The notes under the pieces were generated by a model, which was given only the letters and a program-made list of their open reading frames with translations, did not search any database and had not been told where the DNA came from. This document shows positions 9,564 to 19,957 of a stretch of 64,000 bases of DNA, piece after piece (position 1 is the stretch's first letter; each line of letters starts with the position of its first letter). Position numbers and translations under genes: made by a program. The DNA is from Winogradskyella schleiferi (lineage in GTDB: Bacteria > Bacteroidota > Bacteroidia > Flavobacteriales > Flavobacteriaceae). The stretch spans positions 4,380,001 to 4,444,000 of the forward strand of contig NZ_CP053351.1 in NCBI RefSeq assembly GCF_013394655.1, in the 5' to 3' direction.

Positions 9564-9993
9564 TTATTAGATTTGTTGAATTGTTAAATATTGTAGTTCT
9601 CCTTTATCAAAGAGCTTTTGATAATATCGCTTAAACGAGCCCATTCTTTTAATAATATAGTATTTATAAGTGGAACGGATTCAACCTCTTTATAATTAGT
9701 CTTTACCTTTTTTTTTATCCAAATGATTTTCAGATACACAAAAACCTGAAGAAATAGATGTTGTTTTTCGGTTATTTGTAAGACGAAATATGATGGGAAA
9801 TTTGCCATCTTTTCTTATCCTTCTTTGGTCTAAAACAGAATTTATATAGGTATTCATATACCTAAGTTAGGGAAAAAATTTGCAAACATTTCCTTGATAT
9901 CAAATGATATGATTTGATGTTGAATACTATTAAAATACTGATTAACAATATGTTAATGTTTTTATTGAGTTGCTTTATTGATTATTTTTTCTG

Positions 9994-10035
9994 CTCATAA
10001 TCAGGTGGTCCTTGGTTCGAGCCCAAGTGGGACCA
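9994..10035 (+). pseudogene. 3' half of a tRNA-Met (CAT) gene, probable att-site remnant
   Basis: The bases begin exactly at an anticodon loop CTCATAA (anticodon CAT). They continue through the 3' anticodon-stem strand TCAGG, a 5-nt variable loop, a perfect T-arm (CTTGG-TTCGAGC-CCAAG), the acceptor 3' strand TGGGACC and discriminator A. No 5' acceptor strand (GGTCCCA expected), D-arm or matching 5' anticodon-stem strand lies upstream. The fragment keeps its own intrinsic terminator 12 nt downstream. Integrases commonly target the 3' half of tRNA genes and leave such a copy at the far end of the element. Confidence 0.8.
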
Positions 10036-10047
10036 CACACAAACAGA

Positions 10048-10075
10048 AGCCTTACAGAGAAGTAGGGCTTTTTTT
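10048..10075 (+). terminator. Rho-independent terminator after the tRNA fragment
   Basis: AGCCTTAC (10048-10055) pairs with GTAGGGCT (10062-10069), with one G-U pair and a six-base loop, and is followed directly by a run of T to 10075. This is a classic intrinsic terminator on the plus strand. Confidence 0.85.
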
Positions 10076-10094
10076 GTGGTATCAGGTTAAACAT

Positions 10095-10130
10095 TTTTGG
10101 ATTATCTATGATTTTGTAGATGATCCAAAA
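10095..10130. repeat. 13-bp inverted repeat between convergent units
   Basis: TTTTGGATTATCT (10095-10107) pairs with AGATGATCCAAAA (10118-10130) across a 10-base loop with one wobble pair. It lies about 70 nt beyond the stop of the RND system 2 permease. It may act as that operon's terminator, although no clear T-run follows on the minus strand. Confidence 0.5.
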
Positions 10131-10201
10131 CAATTCATAGTTTTTTTCAATTGGTTTAGCGAGGACTATCTCTGATGCGTGAGTTTTAAAAGTGCTTATA
10201 G

Positions 10202-13200
10202 TTAAGAAACATCAACTTGTTGTACCGTTTTTCCTTTTGTTGCTAAAAGGCGTAAGTCTTCAAAAATTAGATATAGACAAGGTACTATTACCAGTATAAT
10301 GGCTGTGGCAAAAACAATACCAAAACCTAAGGAAATTGCCATCGGAATCAAATAAAAGGCTTGGCTCGACGTTTCTAAAATTATTGGCGCAAGCCCTCCA
10401 AAAGTTGTCAGGGTGGTTAACATAATTGGACGAAACCTTCTGAGACCTGCTTCATGTATGGATTCGTAAATAGAATTACCCTCTTTTCTAAGTTTATTGG
10501 CGTAATCGATCATAATTAACGAGTCGTTGACCACAACACCCGATAGTGCAATGACACCCATAAGACTTACTAAAGACAGATCATAGCCTAAGAGAATATG
10601 TCCAATGACTGCACCTACGATGCCAAATGGAATGGCGGTCATAACAATTAAAGGTTGTAAGTAACTGCTAAAGGCGATGGCCAATAAGGCGTAAATCAAT
10701 AACATGGCAATAGAAAATCCATATTTTAGAGTATTGGTACTTTCGCGCATATCCGCTTGACTGCCTTCAAAAGTCCAAGTAATCCCTGGAAAATCTGCTC
10801 TTAATTGTGGCAATGTTTCATTCTGTACCGAGTTAATGACACGACCTACAGAATTTGCCGGTTCCACATCCATACCCACATTTACAACTCTACGACCATC
10901 TCTTCTATTAATACTGGTAAAAGCTTCCCGTTCTTCGATTTTAACCACATCCATAAGGGGAACTTCGATACCATTAGGTGTTCGTATGAGAAATTTTTCT
11001 AGGTTTTTAATATCTTTTCGTTCTTCTATTGGTAGTTTTACACGAACTTCTATTTCGTTCATGCCTCGCAATTGTCGCATGGCTAAAGCACCGAAAAAAC
11101 CATCCCTAACTTGCCGTCCTACTTCGTTGGATGTTAGGCCTAAATTTCTTCCTTGTGGTAAAAGTTTAAAGTCGTACTGCAATTTACCTTTGTTGTAATT
11201 ATCGGTGACATCGCGCGTGTTGGAAAATGCTTTCATTCGCGCTACAAATGCCGCACTTGCACGTTCCAAGACATCAATATCAGAGTGACTCAAGTCTATA
11301 CTGATATCTTGCCGAGCACCACCAGGACCACGTTCGGCTTCAAAAGTTATCTGATCCACCCCTTCAATATCCCCAATATTATCTCGCCATAATGCGATGA
11401 CTTCTGCCGCTGTAATATCGCGTTGGTCTGGTGGTAACATTACAATTTCTACATCAATAAAATTTTGGCCACGAACATTGGTTTTTATGCCTTCTGCAAC
11501 TTCATAGAGGTTGTGTTCCTCAAACATACGTTGCGTTGATTGGGAAACGGCGTGCGCAACTTTTGCCGCTTGATCTGGCGTTGTGCCCACAGGTAGTCGT
11601 ACTCCAGCTTCAATTTCGTCAGCAGCGACTTCGGGCATCATGATCATTCCCATATGTCCACTAAAACCATAGCCACCAACAATGAGCAGAAGCGTTACTG
11701 CGGCGCTAAAAGTGATATACCGATATTTTAAACAAAAGTCAAGAAAGGGACGATACCGATGATCTATAAATCTATCGAAACCATTGGCAAAAGAAAGTTG
11801 CCAACCTTCCAATTTCACTATCCATTTATGTTTGCTGTTTTTTTTCTTAAGATGCGCTAAATGTGAAGGCAAAATAAAAAAAGCTTCAAGTAAGGAAACC
11901 GCCAAGATGACAATAACAACAGCAGGGAGCGGTTGCCAGAACTTTCCTGTTTCGCCAGGCATAAACAATAAGGGTACAAATGCGATAATCGTTGTAATAA
12001 TACTGAAGGTAACTGGTAAAGAAACGTCTTTTGCACCAGCAATAGCCGCTTTCATTGGACTCAGACCCTTTTTTCTGTATTCATAAACGTTTTCACCCAC
12101 AACTATTGCGTCATCCACTACAATTCCCAGCACCACGAGAAAACCAAACATGGAAATCATGTTGATGCTGATACCAATTAATGGCAATAAAATGATACCA
12201 CCGATAAATGAAACAGTCATACCCATCATTACCCAAAAGGCTAAGCGATACTCTAAGAAAAGCGTTAATATAATTAACACTATGATGATTGCTAACACCC
12301 CGTTTTCGGTCAATAAGGATAAACGTTCTTTGTAGTCTGCAGCTCGGTTGCTATCGGTTCGATATTTGATACCTGGAGGCAATTGATAATTTTCCATGAT
12401 GTTGTGCGTGACATCAGCAATATCTAAAGGCGATTGATCTCCAATTCTAAAAATTCGCAGTTCTACATAATTTTCTTGGTTGAATTGTCCGTGGAATCCT
12501 GTTTCTTCAAAACCATCGGTGATTGTAGCTATATCACTTAAAGTAATATTGGCGCCTTCTTCAGAAGACACAATAGAAATTTCACCATATTCTTTGGCCC
12601 ATTGCTTACGCTCTTGCATGCGAAGTAAAATTTCTCCACTTTGAGTTTGCACCGCACCTGCAGGGACATCATTACTGCTTTGTTCTATAATGTCTGCTAC
12701 CTGACCTAGTGTTAAGTTGTATTTCTGGAGGTTTAGCCTAGGAATTTCAATTCGGGTTTCGTATTCAGGTACATTACCTAATTCAACTTGTGTAATCTCT
12801 GGATTACTAAGAAGTATATTTCTTAACCTTTCGGCAACCTCTCTCAATGTCCAGATATCTGCATCACCATAAAGGCCTATTTGTAAAACATCCCTTTGAC
12901 GGGATTGTAGTCTTACTTCAGGTCTTTCAATATCATCAGGAAACGTCCGAATACGGTTAATAGCTTGGTCAATATCCTGAAAGACTTGCATTCGCTCTGA
13001 ACCAGCCACGAGCTCTATACTAATTTCTGCAGAGCCTTCGCTAGCTTCCGATACGACTTCTTTTATACCTTGCACACCTTGTACTGCTTCTTCTACGGGT
13101 TGCAGCACACCTTGCTCAACCTCTACAGGAGATGCTCCTGGATAAGCCACGGATACTTCCACAAAATCGAGCTGAAATTCGGGGAAGACCTCTTTCTGAA

Positions 13201-13333
13201 TGTTATACATGGTAAATAAGCCTCCAACGAGGAGTAGCATCATCAACAAGTTTGAGGCAATAGAATTTCTTGCCATATACGCAATGGCCCCTTCTTTTCT
13301 AATCGTCTTGTCTTTTTTTTCCTTTTCGCCCAT
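10202..13333 (-). CDS. RND efflux permease, HAE1 type (system 2)
   Basis: This 1043-residue protein has the RND layout of two six-helix halves with large periplasmic loops. TM4 carries the proton-relay pair in [15 protein letters not shown], and the N-terminus reads [16 protein letters not shown]. It groups by eye with the marine-type efflux RNDs that have a longer charged N-tail ([15 protein letters not shown]) rather than with the AcrB-like protein at 4.3-7.4 kb. It is the last gene of a TolC-MFP-RND operon, 5 nt after the MFP. The operon looks noticeably more GC-rich than its surroundings, which may point to a different origin. Substrate unknown. Confidence 0.93.
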   Translation of the reverse strand: MGEKEKKDKTIRKEGAIAYMARNSIASNLLMMLLLVGGLFTMYNIQKEVFPEFQLDFVEVSVAYPGASPVEVEQGVLQPVEEAVQGVQGIKEVVSEASEGSAEISIELVAGSERMQVFQDIDQAINRIRTFPDDIERPEVRLQSRQRDVLQIGLYGDADIWTLREVAERLRNILLSNPEITQVELGNVPEYETRIEIPRLNLQKYNLTLGQVADIIEQSSNDVPAGAVQTQSGEILLRMQERKQWAKEYGEISIVSSEEGANITLSDIATITDGFEETGFHGQFNQENYVELRIFRIGDQSPLDIADVTHNIMENYQLPPGIKYRTDSNRAADYKERLSLLTENGVLAIIIVLIILTLFLEYRLAFWVMMGMTVSFIGGIILLPLIGISINMISMFGFLVVLGIVVDDAIVVGENVYEYRKKGLSPMKAAIAGAKDVSLPVTFSIITTIIAFVPLLFMPGETGKFWQPLPAVVIVILAVSLLEAFFILPSHLAHLKKKNSKHKWIVKLEGWQLSFANGFDRFIDHRYRPFLDFCLKYRYITFSAAVTLLLIVGGYGFSGHMGMIMMPEVAADEIEAGVRLPVGTTPDQAAKVAHAVSQSTQRMFEEHNLYEVAEGIKTNVRGQNFIDVEIVMLPPDQRDITAAEVIALWRDNIGDIEGVDQITFEAERGPGGARQDISIDLSHSDIDVLERASAAFVARMKAFSNTRDVTDNYNKGKLQYDFKLLPQGRNLGLTSNEVGRQVRDGFFGALAMRQLRGMNEIEVRVKLPIEERKDIKNLEKFLIRTPNGIEVPLMDVVKIEEREAFTSINRRDGRRVVNVGMDVEPANSVGRVINSVQNETLPQLRADFPGITWTFEGSQADMRESTNTLKYGFSIAMLLIYALLAIAFSSYLQPLIVMTAIPFGIVGAVIGHILLGYDLSLVSLMGVIALSGVVVNDSLIMIDYANKLRKEGNSIYESIHEAGLRRFRPIMLTTLTTFGGLAPIILETSSQAFYLIPMAISLGFGIVFATAIILVIVPCLYLIFEDLRLLATKGKTVQQVDVS

Positions 13334-13338
13334 TTTTC

Positions 13339-14547
13339 CTATTGCTCCATTACATTTACTGATGACTCGGTCGATGTGCGCAATTCAATACCATTACTTA
13401 CCGTACTTAAATCGGAAATCACTACTTTTTCATCGTCTTCTAAACCCTCACGTATATAGGCATGTGTGTCGTCTGTTAGGACGATATCTACCTTTCTAAT
13501 TTCTAATTTATCGTCTTTCATTACCCAAACCGTTTGATTACTTCTAATATAGTCACGGTCAAGTTTTACGACATTGGCCACGGCATCTGCTTGAATATTT
13601 ACTTCCACAAAAGTACCTATCATTAATTTTGGTTGACCTTTCTTTTCTTGGGTTGTCGCTAATGGATCATTTACTTTAATCATCACCCTTGCCAATCGCG
13701 TCTGGTCATCGAGTGCTCCTATCTGTCTGTCCAAATACCCTTCGCGATACGCGTCATTGGCCCAGGCCGATGAATTTTCAATACGCACGAAAGCGCCTTT
13801 ATCACTTTCTTGGTTAGGAAAACTTAACCATTGTAACTTCGATACAGGAACAGTAGCTAAAACCCAATAGAATTCAGTACCCACAATACGGCCCAAATCA
13901 TCACCTTGGGCAATCAGCGATCCTTCCGTTACGTTCTGGCTTAAAATATGGGCATCAAAGGGTGCTCGTATCGTTGTACGTTCTAGATTTAACCTTGCCT
14001 GTTTGACAGAGGCTTTTGAAGCTGCAATAGTTGCTTTTACCGCATTGAGTTGGGGCTTTCTAAGCACCAATTGCCGTTCTTCTTCAGAAAGCGGATTGTT
14101 TCCGAAGAGTGAATCGCTTGTAATGAGCTCTAAGTCTTGTTCTGCGATTTGTTGACGGCCCATTTCAGTATCTAATGTGGTTTGTGATTGCAAATATTCG
14201 CTTTTGCGAAGTTCAAGGGTATTGCGATAATCGGAAGGATCTATTTGTAAAAGCACTTGGTTTTTTTTCACGAAACCACCTGGAGTAAAAGCAGGATCTC
14301 TGCGGACAACTTGTCCAGAGACCAAAGGGCTTAAATTCACATCTTCAACGGGTCGAACTGTCCCAGTGGCGACTATAACTGGATTAAAAGTGTCTTTTTT
14401 AACCTCTATGACTTCAACTAAAATAGCGGTTTCTATACTTGCGCCTTCTCTTTTGGCTTCGGGTTCTGTTGAAAAGATAAGTATTGTTATAAGAATACCT
14501 GCACCAAGAATGGCCAGGCAAATCCAAAGTATTTTTTTACTGTTCAT
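13339..14547 (-). CDS. RND periplasmic adaptor (membrane fusion protein, system 2)
   Basis: The 402-residue product starts with an uncleaved-type membrane anchor ([22 protein letters not shown]). A lipoyl half ([12 protein letters not shown]), a long helical hairpin from about residue 115 to 190, the second lipoyl half ([16 protein letters not shown]) and beta-barrel segments follow. It should link the system 2 permease to its outer-membrane channel. It lies between the two with 21 and 5 nt gaps. There is no lipobox, so unlike the system 1 adaptor it is probably tethered by its N-terminal helix. Confidence 0.9.
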   Translation of the reverse strand: MNSKKILWICLAILGAGILITILIFSTEPEAKREGASIETAILVEVIEVKKDTFNPVIVATGTVRPVEDVNLSPLVSGQVVRRDPAFTPGGFVKKNQVLLQIDPSDYRNTLELRKSEYLQSQTTLDTEMGRQQIAEQDLELITSDSLFGNNPLSEEERQLVLRKPQLNAVKATIAASKASVKQARLNLERTTIRAPFDAHILSQNVTEGSLIAQGDDLGRIVGTEFYWVLATVPVSKLQWLSFPNQESDKGAFVRIENSSAWANDAYREGYLDRQIGALDDQTRLARVMIKVNDPLATTQEKKGQPKLMIGTFVEVNIQADAVANVVKLDRDYIRSNQTVWVMKDDKLEIRKVDIVLTDDTHAYIREGLEDDEKVVISDLSTVSNGIELRTSTESSVNVMEQ

Positions 14548-14568
14548 AAAATCCTATTCCTTAGTTTC

Positions 14569-15975
14569 TTAATTATCTAATGTTCTATCGATTTCAAACC
14601 CACCTGCCAAAGCTCTATACAATCCAATTCTGACCTGAATTTGCTCTAATTGTGTAGCTACATAATCTCGTCGCAACTGCTGCTCTTGATCTAAACCCAG
14701 AAGGACATCTAAATATGGGCTAAAGCCATTTAAGAATTCTACACGTAATTGTTTGTTACTTTGAGTAGCTAACTCTAATTGACGCGCAATATTCTCTAAC
14801 CGTTTTTTTTGCATTACGTCTTGCACAAGCCCATTTTCTACTTCCTGAAAGGCAACCAATGTCGTTTGTCCGTATTCATATAATCTTTGTTGTTTAACAG
14901 CTTCTGTTCTGCTAACTTCGGCTTTTAGTTGACCACCATAAAATATGGGCGCCAACAAATTCCCGGCTAAGGAGTAAGCCCAATTGTCAAAAAGATTGGC
15001 GAAATTATTGGATCGCAGCTGTCCTTGTGTGTTTATTGAAATTCTAGGATACTTATTTCGCACGGCAAATGCCATGTCTCGGTCAGCAGCAAGCAATAGT
15101 GCATATGACCGTTGCAAATCGGGTCTACGACGAACCAGTTCCAATGGCATTCCTGTTTGGGGAAGCTCTATTAAACGAGGTAAATCTGAATCAGCAAGAG
15201 TTATATTTTCCTGAGGCTGTCGTCCTAAAAGGACCGCTAATTGATTTTCTAACAAGCGGACGTTAGCACTGAATATAATATATTGCTCTTTGGTGCTTTC
15301 TAACAATTGCGTTTGTCTTAAAATATCAACTCCTCGAATTTGACCACCAACAAAGCGTGATCGCATCAGTTTTATGATATCTTCATTAGTGTCAATCTGT
15401 TCTTGGGTTATTTTTAGTTGTTTTTTTGCCGCTAACAATTGATACCAAGTTGTCGCAATTTCTGCAGAGAGAGAGATTGCCACAGTGCGGTAATCATAAA
15501 GACTTGCCTCTGCTCTGAATTTTTCGGCCTGTACAGCCGTTTTTATTCGACCCCATAAATCTAATTCGTACGAAGCCGATATACCAAGCTGTGTATTTTC
15601 CCCTCCTCTAAAATCATTTACAGGAAAGTTTTCGGCTGTTTGGGCTGTAGCCTCGATTTGAGGCCATTTGTTAGAAGTCTCTCTAGATACAACGGCATTA
15701 GCAGCTACAAATTGCTGCCAAGTGGCCGCCAAATTAAAATTACGCTGCATGGCACTATCAATCAACGTATTTAGTCGTTCATCTTCGAAGACCGTCCACC
15801 ATTTGTCTTCTATGACAACTTGGCCAGAATTGGAGAATTCCTGTAAGTCTTCAATTGGAAGATTTATATTTGAATAGCGAGGGGAACAAGCTAAAGAAAG
15901 CAAAAACACAACGCATATAAAAGGCGTTAATATTTTTATGCGCTTTTTAAATTTGAAGGACGTCTTGGTATTCAA
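14569..15975 (-). CDS. TolC/NodT-family outer-membrane efflux lipoprotein (system 2)
   Basis: The 468-residue product has a lipoprotein signal ending SLAC (Cys30) and the NodT-type N-terminus with DKWWTVFEDERLNTLIDSA. Two OEP repeats follow (YELDLWGRIK; LVRRRPDLQRSYALL). It forms the outer-membrane duct for RND system 2 and is the first gene of that operon, so the order (channel, adaptor, pump) is the reverse of system 1. The two channels are only distantly similar, so this is not a recent duplication of system 1. Confidence 0.92.
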   Translation of the reverse strand: MNTKTSFKFKKRIKILTPFICVVFLLSLACSPRYSNINLPIEDLQEFSNSGQVVIEDKWWTVFEDERLNTLIDSAMQRNFNLAATWQQFVAANAVVSRETSNKWPQIEATAQTAENFPVNDFRGGENTQLGISASYELDLWGRIKTAVQAEKFRAEASLYDYRTVAISLSAEIATTWYQLLAAKKQLKITQEQIDTNEDIIKLMRSRFVGGQIRGVDILRQTQLLESTKEQYIIFSANVRLLENQLAVLLGRQPQENITLADSDLPRLIELPQTGMPLELVRRRPDLQRSYALLLAADRDMAFAVRNKYPRISINTQGQLRSNNFANLFDNWAYSLAGNLLAPIFYGGQLKAEVSRTEAVKQQRLYEYGQTTLVAFQEVENGLVQDVMQKKRLENIARQLELATQSNKQLRVEFLNGFSPYLDVLLGLDQEQQLRRDYVATQLEQIQVRIGLYRALAGGFEIDRTLDN

Positions 15976-16302
15976 GAAGGTTGCTTTAAGAGTTTTTTAT
16001 TGACGTTTAAAGCTAAGATAAATTTTTATTTAGTATTTATATCTTAAGGAATACTTAATTATTCTACAGCTGCTTATTGCTATAAAGATTCTATCTTTTA
16101 AATTATTAAAAAGATACTTTTAAAAATAGTTTTAAAGGCGTTATAAGTGTTTTGTTTATTTAGAACATCCAAACTTTTTTAATTTAATAAGTTTACTATT
16201 GCCGAATATAGACTGTACATAGAAAATGGGTTATAATTAAATAATAACTTTTGCCGGTTTTAATATAGAATAGTAAAAAGGGTATTTTTTTATTGTCATC
16301 CA

Positions 16303-16310
16303 TACTTTTG
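16303..16310 (+). promoter_or_regulatory. Candidate -7 element for the EcsC-family gene
   Basis: TACTTTTG matches TAnnTTTG exactly and lies 55 nt before the likely start. No convincing -33 TTG is seen at the usual distance. The rest of the 15976-16364 spacer between the divergent efflux operon and this gene shows only AT-rich sequence with no reading frame of note. Confidence 0.45.
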
Positions 16311-16364
16311 CAACTTTGTAACAATAACTAAGTTTTCCCGACAAACCCTAATAAAACCTATACT

Positions 16365-17210
16365 TTGAATCTTATAACAAATCCCATAACACCAGAAGAT
16401 AAAGAAGCCTTGCTGCAAGCAAAGACTAGCATGCACAATTTAGGTTGGGCAATTCGCAATGTTAATAAAATAGGGAATACCGTAGAGACAGGAGTTAGAC
16501 ATGTGCCAGAAAAAGTACTGCTAAAGGTGCAAAGTATAACCGAATCGGTATTACTAAAAATTATTAAGGCTAATTTGTTGACCATAAAAAAGAACCAAAC
16601 GTTTAAAAAGCCATCAAAAAACACTTATAAAGGCATCGTGACAGGTACAGGTGCTTTAAGTGGTTTTTTTGGTTCTACTACAGGTTTCGGTACTGCTATT
16701 TTTGCTTCTGAAGTTACAATTACGACTAAATTTTTAATGCGTACTATAATGGATATAGCTCGAAGTGAAGGTGAGGATATTTATACGTTGGAAGGCCAAA
16801 TGGCATGTTTGCAAGTTTTTGCACTTGGTGGAGACGCTGCAGATGATGATGGTATGGAAATGAGTTATTATACCACACGTATCGCATTAAATTCGGCTTT
16901 AAATAAGGTATCCGCATCAGGTATAAAAATGGGTTTGGATAGTTTGGTAAAAGGAGCAAGCGTTTTGGGTTCTAACGCTATGGGTAATTTTTTATCTAAA
17001 ATTGCTACGAGATTAAGTCTTCTTATTAGCGAGAAATTTTTGGCTCAAGCCGTTCCCTTTGTTGGTGCGGTTGGTGGAGGTGGCCTAAATTATGTGTTCG
17101 TAGATCATTTTCAGAAGATGGCTAGCGCACATTTCACGATTAGACGCTTAGAACGAAAATATGGTGAAGACGTCGTGAAATTACATTATAAGAATGATAG
17201 TCCATTGTAG
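16365..17210 (+). CDS. EcsC family protein
   Basis: The protein has about 281 residues. The EcsC-like domain is recognised by the long Gly/Ala-rich amphipathic stretch (TGALSGFFGSTTGFGT), the following FASEVTITTKFLMRTI helix, and a C-terminal GAVGGGGLNYVFVDHF segment. The family is widespread and named after Bacillus EcsC, but its molecular role is not established; it is thought to be membrane-associated. I use a TTG start at 16365 because the N-terminal residues before the first ATG (16431) look native; this is uncertain. It is transcribed alone, divergent from RND system 2. Confidence 0.75.
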   Translation: MNLITNPITPEDKEALLQAKTSMHNLGWAIRNVNKIGNTVETGVRHVPEKVLLKVQSITESVLLKIIKANLLTIKKNQTFKKPSKNTYKGIVTGTGALSGFFGSTTGFGTAIFASEVTITTKFLMRTIMDIARSEGEDIYTLEGQMACLQVFALGGDAADDDGMEMSYYTTRIALNSALNKVSASGIKMGLDSLVKGASVLGSNAMGNFLSKIATRLSLLISEKFLAQAVPFVGAVGGGGLNYVFVDHFQKMASAHFTIRRLERKYGEDVVKLHYKNDSPL

Positions 17211-17739
17211 GTATGCTTATCTAAACTTAAAATGTGCAAACGTTTCGATTCAGAAATTTAGGGTATAAATAATAAGTCTTATATTAATAGTTCCAATTAT
17301 TAATTAGTAATTATAACATTTAATTTTAGTTAAAATTTTAAAAAAAAATAGATAAAATCACATAGAAGTGTGCTTTTTAATAGAATTTGGAGTGTTTTTA
17401 ACTAGACATTGATACAAAAAAACCTCAATCTACCAATACATGAACACAACAAAAAATAATTTTCCCTCTATTTACAAGGTGTTGAGGCCTTTTGCTGCAA
17501 TACATTTTCTTATTCTGACGGTTTAACGGTATTTTTTACCATTTCAACTTATAATTCAATTTTAAGAGCGTAATTTATCTGATTTTTTGATCTATTGGGC
17601 TAAAAACCCGTTGATTATCAATGTTGTATGTAATTTGTAGTGGCACATTATAGATAAGTAGCTTACATATTAGTTAGATTTGAAACATATCATCTAAAAA
17701 GATACTGCTATATTCTTTTTAGGATTAAGGGGCTAATTA
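17211..17739 (+). other. 529-nt leader region of the polysaccharide locus
   Basis: No convincing gene is present. An exact -7 match TAGATTTG lies at 17675-17682, 58 nt before the first polysaccharide gene, and is the best promoter candidate. GGGCTAAAAACCC near 17600 could fold into a small hairpin. CCTCAA near 17423 and TTGAGG near 17482 are inverted copies about 55 nt apart. A long untranslated leader would be usual for capsule or O-antigen operons, but no known regulatory RNA is recognised. Confidence 0.4.
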
Positions 17740-18849
17740 ATGGAGAGTTTATTACTATTTGCGCTATTATCATTTTTTGTATCTTTTATTTTAGTATCGT
17801 TTCTGATTCCTAAAATTAGCTGGGTCGTAAAAAGCCGAAATTTGATTGATCACCCAGATCAAAGAAGTTCACATAAAAGCTCTACACCTACAATGGCTGG
17901 TGTCTCATTTTTCCTGGTATTAATTTTCTTGTTAAACATCATTTATGTATGGGATACTGAGCAAATTGGTATAAGCTTGATTGCAGCGACAGCTCTAATG
18001 TTTGCAATTGGATTAAAAGATGATTTAGTCGTTTCAACACCAAGAGCCAAAATCATTGGTGAAATCATGGCAATTCTAATTGTAATATTTTGTAATTGCT
18101 TACAGGTTAATTCTCTTCAAGGGTTTTTAGGAATTCAGGAGGTGTCCATTTTTCTGTCTAGCGGTATAGTCGTAATAATGATATTGACCATTATTAATGC
18201 CTATAACATGATTGATGGTATAGACGGTTTAGCCTCTGGTATTGGTATAGTAATTTTTGGCGTCTACGGATTTCTATTCTATATCGCCAGTGCTTACTTT
18301 TATTTTCTGCTATGTCTAGGTTTAATAGGTATCTTATTGGCTTATTTAAGATACAACCTGTCTCTAACTAAGAAGATTTTTATGGGAGACACGGGCTCAT
18401 TGATCATAGGATTTTGTATTGGTTTCCTTTCCTTAAAATTTTTAGCAATGGACACGTCAGAATTAGCTAAATACGCCTTTAAAAACGAAAATAAATTTAT
18501 AATAATTGGTGCTATTTTCTTCATTCCATTGTTTGACACTTTAAGAGTTATCTGTGTGCGATTATTAAATAAGAAAAGTCCATTTAAACCAGATAATAAT
18601 CACATACACCACATACTTATCAATCGTGGATTAACACATCTTAAAGCCAGTATGTTTTTATGCTTCCTGAATCTATTGATTGCGATAACGCTAATTATTC
18701 TATCAACCAATTTTGGTAGTTATATAATGTTAGGATTTATGATGCTTTATTTCGTTTTCTTTCTAGTGGTTTTTCATCTGCTTAAAATCAATATTGGAAA
18801 GAAGAGTCACTTTAAGCATGCGATATCGGTTTTTCAATCTTTGTTTTGA
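17740..18849 (+). CDS. WecA/MraY-family undecaprenyl-phosphate sugar-1-phosphate transferase
   Basis: This 369-residue polytopic membrane protein of the glycosyltransferase 4 family carries the family's catalytic motifs: GLKDDL near residue 90, NAYNMIDGIDGLASG near 150, FMGDTGS near 212, and the C-terminal HIHH (PDNNHIHHIL). It transfers a HexNAc-phosphate to undecaprenyl phosphate on the cytoplasmic face and so starts the repeat unit. It is the first gene of the plus-strand locus and lies just before the nonulosonate genes. Substrate specificity (GlcNAc, QuiNAc, FucNAc) is not readable from these motifs. Confidence 0.92.
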   Translation: MESLLLFALLSFFVSFILVSFLIPKISWVVKSRNLIDHPDQRSSHKSSTPTMAGVSFFLVLIFLLNIIYVWDTEQIGISLIAATALMFAIGLKDDLVVSTPRAKIIGEIMAILIVIFCNCLQVNSLQGFLGIQEVSIFLSSGIVVIMILTIINAYNMIDGIDGLASGIGIVIFGVYGFLFYIASAYFYFLLCLGLIGILLAYLRYNLSLTKKIFMGDTGSLIIGFCIGFLSLKFLAMDTSELAKYAFKNENKFIIIGAIFFIPLFDTLRVICVRLLNKKSPFKPDNNHIHHILINRGLTHLKASMFLCFLNLLIAITLIILSTNFGSYIMLGFMMLYFVFFLVVFHLLKINIGKKSHFKHAISVFQSLF

Positions 18850-18944
18850 GGTTACAATTGCGGTATTTCTTATGTTTATATGGAATTTACTTAGTATCAA
18901 ATAATAAAAAGAGTCTAATTATAGTTGAAAAATTAATAAAAATA

Positions 18945-19955
18945 ATGCTCAATAATAAATCAGTATTAATTACAGGAGGAACAGGTTCCTTAGGAAAAGC
19001 ACTTGTTGCAAATATTTTAGAAAAATGGCCTAATGTTAAACGCTTGGTTGTTTTCTCTAGAGATGAGCAGAAGCAGTATCAAATGGCTCAGGACTTTCCG
19101 ATTTCAAAATATCCTCAAATGCGATACTTTATAGGAGATGTAAGAGATAGAGAGCGTTTAGTTAGAGCTTTTGCAGGTATTGATTATGTAATTCATGCAG
19201 CGGCAATGAAACATGTTCATATCGCAGAGTACAATCCGGACGAGTGTGTAAAAACTAATGTAGGAGGTGCAGAAAATGTAATTCAAGCCGCATTGCAAAC
19301 AAAAGTAGAGCACGTTGTGGCGCTGTCTACTGATAAAGCTTGCGCTCCAATTAATTTATATGGAGCGACAAAATTAACTTCAGATAAATTATTTGTTGCC
19401 GCTAACAATATTAGAGGTCAGCATAATATTAAATTTTCTGTCGTGAGATACGGCAATGTTATGGGCTCTAATGGCTCTGTAATTCCCTTCTTCTTAAAAA
19501 AGAGGGCCGAAGGTGAATTGCCAATTACGGTTAAAGAAATGACACGGTTTAATATTTCACTTCAAGGAGGTGTCGATATGGTTTTGCACGCCTTGAGAAC
19601 GGCTTGGGGAGGAGAAATATTTATTCCTAAAATCCCTTCGTACAAAATTACTGATGTAGCAAAAGCTATTGGTCCAAATTGCAAACATAATTTGATAGGT
19701 ATTAGACCTGGAGAGAAAATCCATGAAGAGATGATTACGTCTTCAGATTCATTTTTTACATATGATATAGATAAATATTTTGTGATAGTTCCGCAAACGC
19801 CAATGTGGAATATCAACGAATTTATATCAGAATTTAATGCCAAATTGGTACCAAATGGATTTGCGTATAATTCAGGTACAAACACAGAATGGGAAACTGT
19901 AGAGACATTGCGATCACTTATAACAGAACATGTTGATCCTAATTTTGAAGTATAA
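18945..19955 (+). CDS. pseB: UDP-GlcNAc 4,6-dehydratase (inverting), PseB
   Basis: The protein has 336 residues from the ATG at 18945. I chose this start because the Rossmann strand begins at once (SVLITGGTGSLGKAL); an in-frame upstream extension is unlike the family. It has the PseB traits: GTGSLG cofactor loop, VIHAAAMKHV, STDKA, and the altered active-site region APINLYGATKL in which the usual SDR Tyr-x3-Lys is YGATK. It converts UDP-GlcNAc to UDP-4-keto-6-deoxy-L-AltNAc, the first step to pseudaminic acid. pseC follows after 2 nt. Confidence 0.93.
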   Translation: MLNNKSVLITGGTGSLGKALVANILEKWPNVKRLVVFSRDEQKQYQMAQDFPISKYPQMRYFIGDVRDRERLVRAFAGIDYVIHAAAMKHVHIAEYNPDECVKTNVGGAENVIQAALQTKVEHVVALSTDKACAPINLYGATKLTSDKLFVAANNIRGQHNIKFSVVRYGNVMGSNGSVIPFFLKKRAEGELPITVKEMTRFNISLQGGVDMVLHALRTAWGGEIFIPKIPSYKITDVAKAIGPNCKHNLIGIRPGEKIHEEMITSSDSFFTYDIDKYFVIVPQTPMWNINEFISEFNAKLVPNGFAYNSGTNTEWETVETLRSLITEHVDPNFEV

Positions 19956-19957
19956 TT

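Noticed and set aside
9584..9808. 74-codon minus-strand frame between the SDR fragment and the tRNA fragment
   Set aside because: It has low-complexity Lys/Ile composition, no family resemblance, no promoter, and lies in an obvious decay zone. It is probably chance, although a worn gene end cannot be ruled out.
9977..10035. A complete tRNA gene ending at 10035
   Set aside because: No 5' acceptor strand complementary to TGGGACC and no D-arm are present upstream of the anticodon loop, and the 5' anticodon-stem strand does not pair. Only the 3' half is real.
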